Assembly (NCBI GenBank): GCA_003242685.1
Contig: QGVD01000035.1
Span: forward strand, 1-36,646
Direction of reading: 5' to 3'
Origin: Pseudomonadota bacterium
GTDB taxonomy: Bacteria > Pseudomonadota > Gammaproteobacteria > Steroidobacterales > Steroidobacteraceae
DNA length: 36,646 nt
Shown here: piece after piece, positions 25,389 through 35,134 of the stretch
Numbering within the stretch: the first letter of the stretch is position 1
Layout of the letters: each line of letters opens with the position of its first letter
The notes under the pieces: model-generated
Seen by the model: only the letters and a program-made list of their open reading frames with translations
The model's database searches: none
What the model was told of the DNA's origin: nothing
Translations under genes and position numbers: made by a program

Positions 25389-27116
25389 ATGCGGTTCGCG
25401 CCGTGCTTCCTGCTCGCGGGGCTCCTCGCCCTCACCTGCGCTCGCGCGGAAACCGTCGGCGTCGAGATAGAGGGCGTCGAGGAGGATCTCCTCGAGGCGG
25501 TACGCGCGGGTCTCAGCATCCAGAACTACGTCGAGCGAGACGTCACGCCGGCACAGGTACGCAGGCTCCATGCGCGCGCGGAAGAAGAGATCCGCAGGGC
25601 GCTCGAGCCTTACGGCTATTACACGCCACGGATCGACAGCGAGCTCAAGGAATCGGAAACCGGCTTCATCGCCAGCTTCCGTATCGATCCCGGCGAGCCC
25701 ATTGTCGTGCGCGAGAGCAGCGTTCGCGTCGAGGGGCCGGCGTCCGCGGAGCCTGCGATACGACAGGCTCTGGAAGCATTCGTGCCGAAGCCCGGTGAGC
25801 GGCTCGACCACGGTCAGTACGAGGAAAGCAAGAAGCGCATCGAGTCGGCGCTCAGCTCGCTCGGCTACCACAGCGCGGAGCTGCTGGCGCACCGCGTGGC
25901 CGTCTCGCGCTCGGCGCGCACGGCGGACATCGATCTCGCGTGGCAGAGCGGTCCCCGGTACCGATTCGGCGAGGTCCGCTTTTCCGAGGCGCCGTTCCCG
26001 CCCGAATTCCTGAGCCGTTACGTCACGTGGCAGGAAGGCGATCCCTACTCCACCGCGAGGCTCGTCGAGACGCAGCAGCGCCTCGTCGATGCCGGATACT
26101 TCTCGGCCGTCCTGATCCAGCCCGATCTCGACGACGCGAAGGACACCGAGGTACCGATCGACATCCTGCTCGTTCCCGCCCGCCGCAGCATCTACTCCAT
26201 CGCGCTGCACACGAGCACGAACGCGGGACCCGGCGTGCGCGTGAGCTATGAGCGACGCTGGGTGAACGACCGGGGGCATCGGCTGCGTGCCGACGTCGAG
26301 TACTCGCAGCGGCTGCAGTCGTACGGGCTGCGCTACAACATTCCGCGGCCCGGCCCGAACGACAAGTACTACAACTTCGGCGCCGCGTACCGCGACGAGG
26401 ACACGGACACCTCGCGCTCGCGCACGATACGGCTCGCGGCGAACGACTCGCGTCAGTGGTACGGATTCACGCGCACCATCGGCCTGCAGTTCCTCGGCGG
26501 TGACTTCGAGGTGGGCAGTCAGCACGGCAACTCGAGTCTGCTCTTCGCCGAGGGCTCGCTCGACAGAACGCGCGCCGACGATCGCTTCTTTCCCCTCGAC
26601 GGATACTCGCTGAACCTCACGCTGCGCGCAGCGCCGTTCACGTTCGGGTCCGACACTTCTTTCGCGCAGGCCGTTCTGGAGGGCCGCTGGATCCGCTCGT
26701 TCACCGAGCGGCATCGCATCCTCCTGCGCACCTCGCTCGGCGCCATGATGGTGGACGACTTCAATCAGTTACCGCCGGAGCTGCGTTTCTTTGCGGGCGG
26801 CGATCGCTCCGTCCGCGGCTTCGACTATCAGCAGCTCGGAACGCTGAACGAGCTCGGGGAAGTGATCGGCGGCGAGTTCCTGGCCGTCGGCAGCGCGGAG
26901 TACGAGTACTACTTTCTCCCCTCGTGGGGCGTCGCCACGTTCGTGGATGCCGGTGACGCGTTTCGCGCCGGCGAGTTCGACGTCAACGTGGGCGTGGGCG
27001 TCGGCGTGCGCTGGAAGTCTCCGGTCGGCCTCGTGCGTGTCGACGTGGCACGCGGGGTGAAGAGCGAGATCGTCCAGGGCTTCCGCCTCCACATCAGGAT
27101 CGGACCGGATCTGTGA
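25389..27116 (+). CDS. tamA: Translocation and assembly module outer-membrane subunit TamA
   Basis: The protein has 575 residues from ATG 25389, close to E. coli TamA (577). MRFAPCFLLAGLLALTCARA is a clean signal peptide; an upstream in-frame ATG at 25344 would add a 15-residue Pro-rich stretch and is less likely. Three POTRA domains follow (VGVEIEGVEEDLLEAVRAGL; FIASFRIDPGEPIVVRESSV; YRFGEVRFSEAPFPPEFLSR…). The C-terminal BamA-type 16-strand barrel has the Omp85 motif as RFFAGGDRSVRGFDYQQLG (VRGF family motif). With TamB it assembles some outer-membrane proteins. The stop overlaps the tamB start by 4 bp. Confidence 0.96.
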   Translation: MRFAPCFLLAGLLALTCARAETVGVEIEGVEEDLLEAVRAGLSIQNYVERDVTPAQVRRLHARAEEEIRRALEPYGYYTPRIDSELKESETGFIASFRIDPGEPIVVRESSVRVEGPASAEPAIRQALEAFVPKPGERLDHGQYEESKKRIESALSSLGYHSAELLAHRVAVSRSARTADIDLAWQSGPRYRFGEVRFSEAPFPPEFLSRYVTWQEGDPYSTARLVETQQRLVDAGYFSAVLIQPDLDDAKDTEVPIDILLVPARRSIYSIALHTSTNAGPGVRVSYERRWVNDRGHRLRADVEYSQRLQSYGLRYNIPRPGPNDKYYNFGAAYRDEDTDTSRSRTIRLAANDSRQWYGFTRTIGLQFLGGDFEVGSQHGNSSLLFAEGSLDRTRADDRFFPLDGYSLNLTLRAAPFTFGSDTSFAQAVLEGRWIRSFTERHRILLRTSLGAMMVDDFNQLPPELRFFAGGDRSVRGFDYQQLGTLNELGEVIGGEFLAVGSAEYEYYFLPSWGVATFVDAGDAFRAGEFDVNVGVGVGVRWKSPVGLVRVDVARGVKSEIVQGFRLHIRIGPDL

Positions 27117-30100
27117 AGGCGCTGCGTTACATCGGGCTCGGGCTGGCCGCGCTGCTGCTGCTCGCAGCGCTCGTGCTCGTGTGGCTCCTCAACTCGACGA
27201 CGGGTGCGAAGTGGGCAGCACGGCGCGCCGAAAGCGCCCTCGCCGGCCGTCTCGCCGTCGGCGGCGTCGGGGGCTCGCTCGCGGGACCGCTCGTGCTCAC
27301 CGATGTGCGCTATGCAGATCCCGAGACGGGACTCGAGGTGCGGATCGCGCGGGCTTCGGTGGACGTCGCGCTTCGCGCGCTCCTCGGCATGCGGGTGCGC
27401 ATCGAGGACGTGAGCGCGCGAGGCGTGCGCGTGCAGCTCGGTGAGTCCGCCGAGGAGAAACCCGAAGAGCCGCAGGAACCGTTCAGTCTCGAGCCGCCGA
27501 TCGACATGATCCTCGATGGTGCCGCGATCGAGGACGCGCAGATCCTGAGCGCGGACGGATCCGGGCCGATTCTCGTCGTGAATCGTGCGGAGCTCGCGGG
27601 CTCGTGGACGAGCGCCGCGCTCGCCGTGCGTCACTTCCGGCTCGAGTCGCCGCAGGGCCGCGCGCAGTTCGCAGGCGAAGTGACGGGACGCGAGGTGTAT
27701 GTCGGAAGTGCGAACGGCGAATTCGACTGGCGGCAGGGAGAGAGCCGCTATGCAGGCACGCTCGCGCTGCGCACCGAGGGACGGCAGGCGCAAGTCGACG
27801 TGCAGCTCACCGCTCCGATGCAGGCGCGTCTCACAGGCACACTGGAACAGACCGACACCCTGCCGTGGAGCTTCGAGCTCGACGTGCCGCGCTTCGATCC
27901 GCGCCGCGAGCTCGCGCCGGAATCCGACATCGCTGTGCTCGCCGCGTCGCTCAAGGGCAGCGGCAGCCGCAACTCCGCCACGGCGACCGGCCGTCTGACC
28001 GTCGGCGAGCACGTCATCGACATCGAGCCGCTGCGCGCGTCCTGGACCGCGGAGCGTCTCGTGGTGGAGGAGCTCGTCGCGCGCCTCGACGAAAGCGCCG
28101 GCCGGCTCCGGGCATCCGGCACGGCGCAGCTCGATGCGCAGCCGCTGGCCGCCGATCTCCTCGTGCAGTGGGACGACCTCGAGCTGCCGGAAGAATGGGC
28201 AGGGCAGCGGCTCGCGACGCGCGGCGTGCTTTCGATCACCGGCAGCGCAGAACGGTACACGGTGAAGGGCGAGCTGGCCGCAGGACCGCCGGGCGATCTC
28301 TCCGACATCGTGCTCGCCGTGAACGGAACGCCAGACGCGCTGCAGATCGACCGGTTCACCATCGCGCAGAAACTGGGCCGGTTGACTGCAAGCGGCCGCG
28401 TGGAGCTCACGCCGGCCGTGAGCTGGGATCTCACTGCGCAGGCGACCCGCTTCGATCCGGGCCGGCTGCTGCCCGACTGGCCCGGGCGGCTCGGTTTCTC
28501 GCTCGTGAGCCGTGGCCGCCTCGTGGAGGAAGGCCCGGAGGCGACGCTGCGCATCGAACGGCTGCAGGGCACGCTGCGTGACCGCCCCGTCGCGGGCGAA
28601 GCGGATCTCTCCGTCACGCCGAACCGCGTGGTCGCGGGCAAGCTGCACCTCCGCTCGGGCGGAAGCGAAGTGCGCGTCGACGGCAAGTCCGGCGAGGAGA
28701 TGAATCTCGCCGTGAACCTCGCCATCGCCGCGCTCGACGACTGGCTGCCGGACTCGGCAGGAAGTCTTCGCGGCCGCTTCGACGTGAGCGGCCGGTGGCC
28801 GCGCATCACCGTGAAAGGCAATGCGCTTGCGAGCGGATTGCGCTACGGGGAGCATCAGGCGCGGCGCGCGCGGCTCAGCATCGACGCGACGGTGCCCGAA
28901 GAGCCCGCGGGCACGCTCGCCCTCCGGGTGAACGACGTCGAGGCTGCGGGAATGTCGCTGCGCACGCTGCGTCTGCAGGCCTCGGGCTCGGAGAGCGAGC
29001 ACCTCGTCGAGCTCGATGCCGACGGCACGCCGCTCGCGACGAGCCTGCGTGTGCAGGGCGCGCGCGTCGAAGGCGGATGGCGCGGCACGCTCGAGCGGCT
29101 GCAGCTCGCTGCCGAAAAGGTGCCTGCCGTCGCGCTCGTGCAGCCTGCCGGGATCGCCTTCGTTGACGGTGCGATCTCGTTGGGCCAGTCCTGTCTCAGG
29201 GGCGATGGCATCGGCCTGTGCGTCGCCGCCGAGGGCCGGCCCGAAGGACCGCTGCAGGCGAGCTACGAGCTCGACGACCTGCCGCTCGCGCTCGTCGCCG
29301 CCTTCGCACCGGACCTGCCCTTCGAGCTCGAAGGCACGATCGCCGGCCAGGGCTCCGTGCGGCGCGAAGCAGACGGCGCATTGTTCGGCCAGCTCTTCAT
29401 CGCATCCCCGGCAGGCGGCGTCGCCAATGCGGAGGACGATGCCGAAGAGCTGCTGCGCTACGAGAATCTTCGCATCGACGCGCTGCTGCAGGGTGATGTC
29501 GCACGATTGCAGGCGCGAGGCGTCGTAGGCGCCGGCGGCGAGCTCGATGCGACGCTGTCCGTCGCTGGACTGCAGGCGGACGATACCGCGCCGCAGCTCG
29601 ACGGCAATGCGACGCTCGTCGTCCCCGATCTCGCTCCTCTCGCCGTCTTCACGCCGCAGCTCGCTTCCGTCCGGGGCAGCGCGCGGGCGCTGGTGCGCAT
29701 CTCGGGCACTGCCGAATCGCCGCAGGTCATCGGCGAGATTGCCGCGAACGAGCTCGGCGCCGAGGTGCCCGAGCTCGGCATCACGCTGCGCGAAGGCACG
29801 CTGCATGCAGCCCGCGCGAGCGACGGCTCGATCGAGGTCAAGGGAGGCATCGCATCGGGAGACGGCCGACTCGAGCTCGAGGGCGATTCACCTGATCTCG
29901 AAGCGCTGCGCATCCAGATCCGCGGCGAGCAGTTCCTCGCTGCGGACATACCCGGAGCGCGCGTGATCATCACGCCGGATCTTTCCTTCACGCGCTCGAG
30001 CGAGCGCATGATGCTCGAGGGGATCGTGCGCATTCCGACCGCGCGCATCGACCTGCAGCGCATCCCGCAGGCACAGGGCGGTCAGAGCCGCTCGCCCGAC

Positions 30101-30862
30101 GTCGTCGTGATCGACGAAGAGATCGGCGAGGAAGAAGCAGGACTGCCGCTGCACGCGAAAGTGACGCTGGTGCTGGGCGAGAAGGTGCAGCTCGTCGGCT
30201 TCGGACTCGATGCGCGGGTCGAAGGGAGCCTCGTCGTCGTCGAGCGGCCCGGCGAGGAGACGACGGCGTCCGGCGAGATCCGCGCTTCCGGTATCTACAA
30301 GGCGTACGGCCAGGAGCTCACGATCGAGCACGGCCGGCTGCTCTACGCGGGAACGCCGCTCACCGATCCGCGGCTCGACATCCTTGCTTCGCGCACGATC
30401 GAGAGAGACAGCGTGACCGTGCGCCTGCAGGTCACCGGCTCTGCGCAGGCACCGGAACTCAATGTCTCTTCGGATCCCGTCATGGGTCAGACCGAAGCGC
30501 TCGCCTACCTGGTCACGGGCCGGCCGCTCTCACAGCTCGGTCAGGGTGAAGGCGACAGCGATCTGCTGCAGTCCGCGGCACAGCAGCTCGGCGGCGCGGC
30601 AGGCGGTCTCATCGCACGCAGTCTCGGCCAGCGGCTCGGCCTCGACGAGGTGAAGGTCGAGCAGGAGGAGTCGATCGGAGGCGCGGCGCTCACCGTGGGC
30701 GAGTATCTCTCGCCGAGGCTCTTCGTGAGCTACGGCTTCGGGCTCTTCAATCCCGGTCAGATCGTCTCGCTGCGCTACATCCTCACCGACCGCCTGTCGC
30801 TCGAGGCGAGTCAGGCGCCCGACGACACGCGCGGCGCGATCGAGTACCGCGTGGAGCGCTGA
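27113..30862 (+). CDS. tamB: Translocation and assembly module inner-membrane subunit TamB
   Basis: The 1249-residue protein (E. coli 1259) starts at GTG 27113, overlapping tamA as GTGA. One N-terminal transmembrane helix (YIGLGLAALLLLAALVLVWL) anchors it in the inner membrane. Then comes a very long repeat-like beta-structure rich in short amphipathic strands, the hydrophobic groove that spans the periplasm and, in this AsmA-like superfamily, can carry lipids. The C-terminal DUF490/TamB domain (about 1000-1249) ends with TVGEYLSPRLFVSYGFGLFN and SLRYILTDRLSLEAS, the part contacting TamA. The gene ends two bases before the convergent aspS stop. Confidence 0.97.
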   Translation: MKALRYIGLGLAALLLLAALVLVWLLNSTTGAKWAARRAESALAGRLAVGGVGGSLAGPLVLTDVRYADPETGLEVRIARASVDVALRALLGMRVRIEDVSARGVRVQLGESAEEKPEEPQEPFSLEPPIDMILDGAAIEDAQILSADGSGPILVVNRAELAGSWTSAALAVRHFRLESPQGRAQFAGEVTGREVYVGSANGEFDWRQGESRYAGTLALRTEGRQAQVDVQLTAPMQARLTGTLEQTDTLPWSFELDVPRFDPRRELAPESDIAVLAASLKGSGSRNSATATGRLTVGEHVIDIEPLRASWTAERLVVEELVARLDESAGRLRASGTAQLDAQPLAADLLVQWDDLELPEEWAGQRLATRGVLSITGSAERYTVKGELAAGPPGDLSDIVLAVNGTPDALQIDRFTIAQKLGRLTASGRVELTPAVSWDLTAQATRFDPGRLLPDWPGRLGFSLVSRGRLVEEGPEATLRIERLQGTLRDRPVAGEADLSVTPNRVVAGKLHLRSGGSEVRVDGKSGEEMNLAVNLAIAALDDWLPDSAGSLRGRFDVSGRWPRITVKGNALASGLRYGEHQARRARLSIDATVPEEPAGTLALRVNDVEAAGMSLRTLRLQASGSESEHLVELDADGTPLATSLRVQGARVEGGWRGTLERLQLAAEKVPAVALVQPAGIAFVDGAISLGQSCLRGDGIGLCVAAEGRPEGPLQASYELDDLPLALVAAFAPDLPFELEGTIAGQGSVRREADGALFGQLFIASPAGGVANAEDDAEELLRYENLRIDALLQGDVARLQARGVVGAGGELDATLSVAGLQADDTAPQLDGNATLVVPDLAPLAVFTPQLASVRGSARALVRISGTAESPQVIGEIAANELGAEVPELGITLREGTLHAARASDGSIEVKGGIASGDGRLELEGDSPDLEALRIQIRGEQFLAADIPGARVIITPDLSFTRSSERMMLEGIVRIPTARIDLQRIPQAQGGQSRSPDVVVIDEEIGEEEAGLPLHAKVTLVLGEKVQLVGFGLDARVEGSLVVVERPGEETTASGEIRASGIYKAYGQELTIEHGRLLYAGTPLTDPRLDILASRTIERDSVTVRLQVTGSAQAPELNVSSDPVMGQTEALAYLVTGRPLSQLGQGEGDSDLLQSAAQQLGGAAGGLIARSLGQRLGLDEVKVEQEESIGGAALTVGEYLSPRLFVSYGFGLFNPGQIVSLRYILTDRLSLEASQAPDDTRGAIEYRVER

Positions 30863-30864
30863 GC

Positions 30865-32640
30865 TCAGCTCGCCGGAGGCGGCAGACGCACGCGGATGTG
30901 CAGCTCGCGAAGCTGCTCCTCCGACACCTCCGTCGGCGCGTCGGTGAGCGGATCCGCGGCCGTCTGAGTCTTCGGGAACGCGATGACCTCGCGGATGCTC
31001 TCCGCGCCGGCCATCAGCATGCTGAGCCGATCGACACCGAAGGCGATGCCGCCGTGAGGCGGCGCGCCGTACTTGAGCGCATCGAGCAGGAAGCCGAACT
31101 TCGCGCGCGCTTCCTCGGGGCCGATGCCGAGCAGCTCGAACACCGCGGACTGCATCTCCGGACGGTGGATACGCACCGAGCCGCCGCCGATCTCCGAGCC
31201 GTTGAGGACCATGTCGTAGGCGCGGGCGAGCGCACCACCCGGGTTCGCGCGCAGCGCCTGCGGGTCGTCGGTCTGCGGCGAGGTGAACGGGTGATGCATG
31301 GCCACCCAGCGCTTCTCGTCCTCGTCCCACTCGAACATGGGGAAGTCGACGACCCACAGCGGCCGCCAGCCTTCCTCGACCATCTTGAGATCCTGCCCGA
31401 CGCGCAGACGCAGCGCGCCGAGCGAGTCGTTGACGACCTTCGCGGTATCGGCGCCGAAGAAGATGACATCGCCGTCCTGCGCGCCCGTGCGCTCGAGGAT
31501 CCCTGCGATCGCCGCATCGGAGAGGAACTTGATGATCGGCGACTGCAGACCGTCGCGTCCCTTGGCACGCTCGTTGACCTTGATGTACGCGAGGCCCTTG
31601 GCACCGTAGCGGCCGACGAAGGCGGTGTACTCGTCGATCTGCGAGCGCGGCATGGCACCGCCGCCGGGCACGCGCAGCGCCGCGACGCGCCCGTCGGCCG
31701 ACTTCGCGGGCCCCGCGAACACCTTGAACTCGCAGTCGCGCACCAGATCCGCGACGTCGACGAGCTCGAGCGGAATGCGCAGATCCGGCTTGTCGGAGCC
31801 GAAGCGACGCATCGCCTCGGCGTACGTCATGCGCGGGAACGGATCGGGCAGCTCGGTCTTCAGCACCTCGCGGAAGATGTGACGGATCAGGCCTTCCATC
31901 AGGCTCATGATCTCGTCGCGCGAGAGGAAGGACGTCTCGATATCGAGCTGCGTGAACTCGGGCTGACGGTCCGCGCGCAGGTCCTCGTCGCGGAAGCAGC
32001 GCACGATCTGATAGTAGCGGTCGAAGCCCGACACCATCAGGAGCTGCTTGAAGATCTGCGGCGACTGCGGCAGCGCGAAGAACTTGCCGGGATGCGTGCG
32101 GCTCGGCACCAGGTAGTCGCGCGCGCCTTCCGGCGTCGCCTTCGTGAGCATCGGCGTCTCGATGTCGACGAAACCGTGCTCGTCGAGGTAGCTGCGCATG
32201 GCACGCGTCACCTGATGACGCAGGCGCAGGCGCCGGTTCATCACCTCGCGGCGCAGATCGAGATAGCGGTACTTGAGCCGCACTTCCTCGCCGACGTGCT
32301 CGTCGAGCTGGAACGGCAGAGGCTCGGAGCGGTTCAGCACCTCGAGCTCCTTCGCGAGCAGCTCGACGCGGCCCGAACGGAGGTTGGGATTGGCGGTGCC
32401 TGCGGGACGCTCGCGCACGCGACCGCGCACGCGGATCACGTACTCGTTGCGCAGCCGCTCGGCTTCGGCGAAGACCTCCGGCCGGTCCGGATCGAAGACG
32501 ATCTGGAGCAGCCCCTCCCGGTCGCGCAGGTCGACGAAGATCACGCCGCCATGGTCGCGACGGCGGTGAACCCATCCGGCCACCGAGATTTCCTGTCCGA
32601 CGAGGGTTTCGTCGACCTGACCACAGTAATGAGTGCGCAT
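30865..32640 (-). CDS. aspS: Aspartate--tRNA ligase
   Basis: The 591-residue class II synthetase (E. coli 590) starts at MRTHYCGQVDETLVGQEISV (ATG 32638-32640); another in-frame ATG lies 12 bp upstream, next to the CPBP stop, and either could serve. The N-terminal OB-fold anticodon domain (VAGWVHRRRDHGGVIFVDLR) is followed by motif 2 (FRDEDLRADRQPEFTQLD), the bacterial insertion (GAD) domain and motif 3 (GGIAFGVDRLSML). It has the long bacterial form. It is last in the fmdB-DUF502-adh-CPBP-aspS operon and meets tamB tail to tail with a 2-bp gap; no terminator hairpin fits there, so transcripts probably overlap. Confidence 0.98.
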   Translation of the reverse strand: MRTHYCGQVDETLVGQEISVAGWVHRRRDHGGVIFVDLRDREGLLQIVFDPDRPEVFAEAERLRNEYVIRVRGRVRERPAGTANPNLRSGRVELLAKELEVLNRSEPLPFQLDEHVGEEVRLKYRYLDLRREVMNRRLRLRHQVTRAMRSYLDEHGFVDIETPMLTKATPEGARDYLVPSRTHPGKFFALPQSPQIFKQLLMVSGFDRYYQIVRCFRDEDLRADRQPEFTQLDIETSFLSRDEIMSLMEGLIRHIFREVLKTELPDPFPRMTYAEAMRRFGSDKPDLRIPLELVDVADLVRDCEFKVFAGPAKSADGRVAALRVPGGGAMPRSQIDEYTAFVGRYGAKGLAYIKVNERAKGRDGLQSPIIKFLSDAAIAGILERTGAQDGDVIFFGADTAKVVNDSLGALRLRVGQDLKMVEEGWRPLWVVDFPMFEWDEDEKRWVAMHHPFTSPQTDDPQALRANPGGALARAYDMVLNGSEIGGGSVRIHRPEMQSAVFELLGIGPEEARAKFGFLLDALKYGAPPHGGIAFGVDRLSMLMAGAESIREVIAFPKTQTAADPLTDAPTEVSEEQLRELHIRVRLPPPAS

Positions 32641-32653
32641 AGGGGTGCGCATC

Positions 32654-33430
32654 CTAGGAGGGGTGCACGAGCGTGGCAAGCACGGCAAGGACCACGTGAA
32701 AGCCGCCATGAGCCAGCATCGCGGACTCGAGACTGTGGCGCCAGTACAGCCAGCCGTAGATGGCGCCCGCGACCGAGTTGAGCAGGACCGTGCGCAGCAC
32801 GACGAAAGGCGTGAGCGGTCCGCCAAGCGCGGCCGTACCGAGGTGTCCCGCACCGAAGACGAGAGCCATCACGAGGAGTGAGATCCAGAACACCACTTGC
32901 CCCGGTCCGGCCTCCCGGCCGCCGGTCACGCGCCAGAGGAGCCACGCGAGGAGCGTCATCCCGCCGTAGCGCATCATGAGCTCCTCGGTCGTCCCGCCGT
33001 AGAGAACGGCCGAGAGCACCATCGCGAGCGGCCGCGGCCGCAGGAGCTGCAGCCGCTGGAGCTCCGAACCGGTGAGGAGAAGATCGAGGACAACGACCAG
33101 GGCCACCGATGCAACCGCACCGAGGAGCCCGGCGATCAGGTCCTGCCGCAATCCGATCCACGCGCCTTCCTCGTCGTTCGCCCAGGCCGCGATGCGGGAA
33201 CGAAGGCCCACTCGGGGAGCGAGCAGCACACCGGCAGTGACGCCCACGAGGAGCAGCAGCGCCGGCTGGATCAGGGACAGGGCGGTGATCGCTTCGACCG
33301 ACAGCCCGCCGCGCACGTGCGGCGGCAGACCCTCGATGATCGGCTTCAGGCTGGCGTAGAGGGCGAGCGTTCCGGCGAGCCCTGTGCCGAAGAGCGCGAG
33401 GAACGGGCGGACCGAGGCGGATCGGGCCAC
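32654..33430 (-). CDS. CPBP-family intramembrane metalloprotease
   Basis: The 258-residue protein starts at GTG 33428-33430, ten bases past the ADH stop. It has about eight hydrophobic helices. The catalytic motifs of the CAAX/CPBP (Abi) family are present: E149-E150-x-x-x-R154 in TTEELMMRYGG, His196 in VFGAGHLG, and His241/His245 in HGGFHVVL. Family members are glutamate/zinc intramembrane proteases involved in prenyl-protein processing in eukaryotes and in bacteriocin maturation or immunity and signalling in bacteria. The substrate here is unknown. It is translated just upstream of aspS, which is unusual company. Confidence 0.9.
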   Translation of the reverse strand: MARSASVRPFLALFGTGLAGTLALYASLKPIIEGLPPHVRGGLSVEAITALSLIQPALLLLVGVTAGVLLAPRVGLRSRIAAWANDEEGAWIGLRQDLIAGLLGAVASVALVVVLDLLLTGSELQRLQLLRPRPLAMVLSAVLYGGTTEELMMRYGGMTLLAWLLWRVTGGREAGPGQVVFWISLLVMALVFGAGHLGTAALGGPLTPFVVLRTVLLNSVAGAIYGWLYWRHSLESAMLAHGGFHVVLAVLATLVHPS

Positions 33431-33440
33431 GGCACCGCCC

Positions 33441-34451
33441 CTATTGCGGCTGCTTCGTCTCGGGAATCGTGAGCACGGCCGCGCCCTCGAGCGCGCCCGA
33501 GCGCAGCCGCCGCAGCGCCTCGTTGGCCTCGGTCAGCGGGAAGCTCTGCACCTGCGGATGCAGCGTCGTCGCCGCCGCGACGCGCATGAACTCTTCACCA
33601 TCGGCGCGCGTGAGATTCGCCACCGAGGCGATCGATCGCTCACCCCAGAGCAGGCGATAGGGAAAGCTCGGGATATCGCTCATGTGAATGCCCGCGCACA
33701 CGACTCTTCCGCCGGGTCTCACCGCGGCGAGCGCCGCGGGCACGAGCTCACCCACGGGCGCGAAAATGATCGCCGCATCGAGCGGCTCCGGCGGCGGCTC
33801 ATCCGAGCCGCCCGACCACACGGCACCGAGACGGCGCGCGAACTGCTTGCCGGCCTCGTCTCCGGGGCGCGTGAAGGCGTACACGTCCTGCCCCTTCGCC
33901 CGCGCAACCTGCGCGAGCAGATGCGCCGCTGCGCCGAAACCGTACAAGCCGAGCCGCTTCGCGTCGCCCGCGGCGCGCCAGGCGCGATAGCCGATGAGCC
34001 CCGCGCAGAGGAGCGGTGCAGCCTCGATGTCTGAATACTTCTCCGGAATTGGCAGGCAGTAGCGTGCGTCGGCGAGCACGTGCTCGGCGTAGCCGCCGTC
34101 GAGCGTGTAACCGGTGAAGCGCGCGTTGACGCAGAGATTCTCGAGGCCGAGCTCACAGAAGCGGCACTTGCCGCAGGTGAATCCGAGCCAGGGCACACCG
34201 ACCCGGTCGCCGGGGCGGAAGCGGGTGACGCCCGGTCCGCACTCCACCACGGTGCCGACGATCTCGTGGCCGGGGATCACCGGAGTCGGAATCGACGGCA
34301 GCTCACCGTCGACGACGTGCAGGTCGGTACGGCACACGCCGCACGCCCGCACGCGCAGCAGTACCTGATGCTCGCCCGGCGGGGGAAGCTCGATCTCGGT
34401 GAGCCTGAGCGGCTCACCGGGTGCGTGAAGGCGCATCGCCCTGGTCTTCAT
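33441..34451 (-). CDS. Zinc-dependent alcohol dehydrogenase (MDR family)
   Basis: The 336-residue medium-chain dehydrogenase starts at MKTRAMRLHAPGEPL (ATG 34449-34451) with GGAGG (complement of 34459-34463) seven bases upstream. Catalytic zinc ligands are Cys40 (GVCRTDLH), His62 with Glu63 (GHE) and Cys149; the structural zinc site is Cys93, Cys96, Cys99 and Cys107 (CGKCRFCELGLENLC). The nucleotide fold has GFGAAAHLLAQVA. It resembles the AdhA-type 'zinc-dependent alcohol dehydrogenase' group, NAD(P)-linked, with broad primary-alcohol substrates. It is inserted between DUF502 and CPBP genes. Confidence 0.93.
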   Translation of the reverse strand: MKTRAMRLHAPGEPLRLTEIELPPPGEHQVLLRVRACGVCRTDLHVVDGELPSIPTPVIPGHEIVGTVVECGPGVTRFRPGDRVGVPWLGFTCGKCRFCELGLENLCVNARFTGYTLDGGYAEHVLADARYCLPIPEKYSDIEAAPLLCAGLIGYRAWRAAGDAKRLGLYGFGAAAHLLAQVARAKGQDVYAFTRPGDEAGKQFARRLGAVWSGGSDEPPPEPLDAAIIFAPVGELVPAALAAVRPGGRVVCAGIHMSDIPSFPYRLLWGERSIASVANLTRADGEEFMRVAAATTLHPQVQSFPLTEANEALRRLRSGALEGAAVLTIPETKQPQ

Positions 34452-34477
34452 CTGACCGCCTCCATGCGGGACGCTCC

Positions 34478-35134
34478 TCAGGCAGCGGGCTCGGCGGCCG
34501 CCCGACGCAGCACGGCCGGCGCAGGTGGAACGACGACACCGAGCGTCACGATCCACTTCATCGCCGCATCGACGCTCATCTCGAGCTCGACGACCTCCGA
34601 GCGCGGGACCATCACGATGAGTCCCGACGTGGGATTCGGCGTCGTCGGAACGTACACGCAGACGTGCTGCACGCCCGTCTTCGCGCTGACCTCGGCGATG
34701 TCATCGGCCGTGACGAAGCCGATGCTCCAGATGCCCTTCCGTGGATACTCGATCATCACGACCTTGCGGAACGACTGGTTCGTGCTCGAGAACACCGACT
34801 CGGCGAAGGTCTTGACGCTGCCGTAGATCGAGCGCACCAGCGGGATGCGGTGCATCAGGCTCTCCCAGTGCGCCACGAGCCTCCGGCCGACGATGTTCGT
34901 GACCGCGAGCCCCGTCACGAGCAGCACCAGGAACGCGAAGATCACACCGAGACCCGGCAGCGGGAAGCCGAAGAAGGCCTCCGGCCGGAAGCGCTCGGGG
35001 AGCAGCAGGAGCGTGCCGTCCATGAGCTCCACGATGAACTGCACCACCCAGAAGGTGGCGAGGATCGGGAGCCAGACCAGCACGCCTGCGACGAGATATC
35101 GCCGCAGGCTGCGGGTCCGGCTGCTCTGAGTCAT
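34478..35134 (-). CDS. DUF502 membrane protein
   Basis: The 218-residue protein has two N-terminal membrane helices (YLVAGVLVWLPILATFWVVQ; GVIFAFLVLLVTGLAVTNIV) and a soluble domain with the DUF502 blocks IPLVRSIYGSVKTFAESVFS, VVMIEYPRKGIWSIGFVTAD, and VYVPTTPNPTSGLIVMVPRS. The family is known from bacteria and plants (COV1/LCV-like in plants), with unclear biochemical role. The ATG overlaps the fmdB stop as ATGA, confirming coupling. fmdB-DUF502-aspS is a widely kept gammaproteobacterial order. Confidence 0.95.
   Translation of the reverse strand: MTQSSRTRSLRRYLVAGVLVWLPILATFWVVQFIVELMDGTLLLLPERFRPEAFFGFPLPGLGVIFAFLVLLVTGLAVTNIVGRRLVAHWESLMHRIPLVRSIYGSVKTFAESVFSSTNQSFRKVVMIEYPRKGIWSIGFVTADDIAEVSAKTGVQHVCVYVPTTPNPTSGLIVMVPRSEVVELEMSVDAAMKWIVTLGVVVPPAPAVLRRAAAEPAA

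Noticed and set aside
26909..29806. 965-codon minus-strand open frame over tamA/tamB
   Set aside because: It is antisense to well-recognised tamA and tamB, Arg/Glu/Ala-rich and without any domain.
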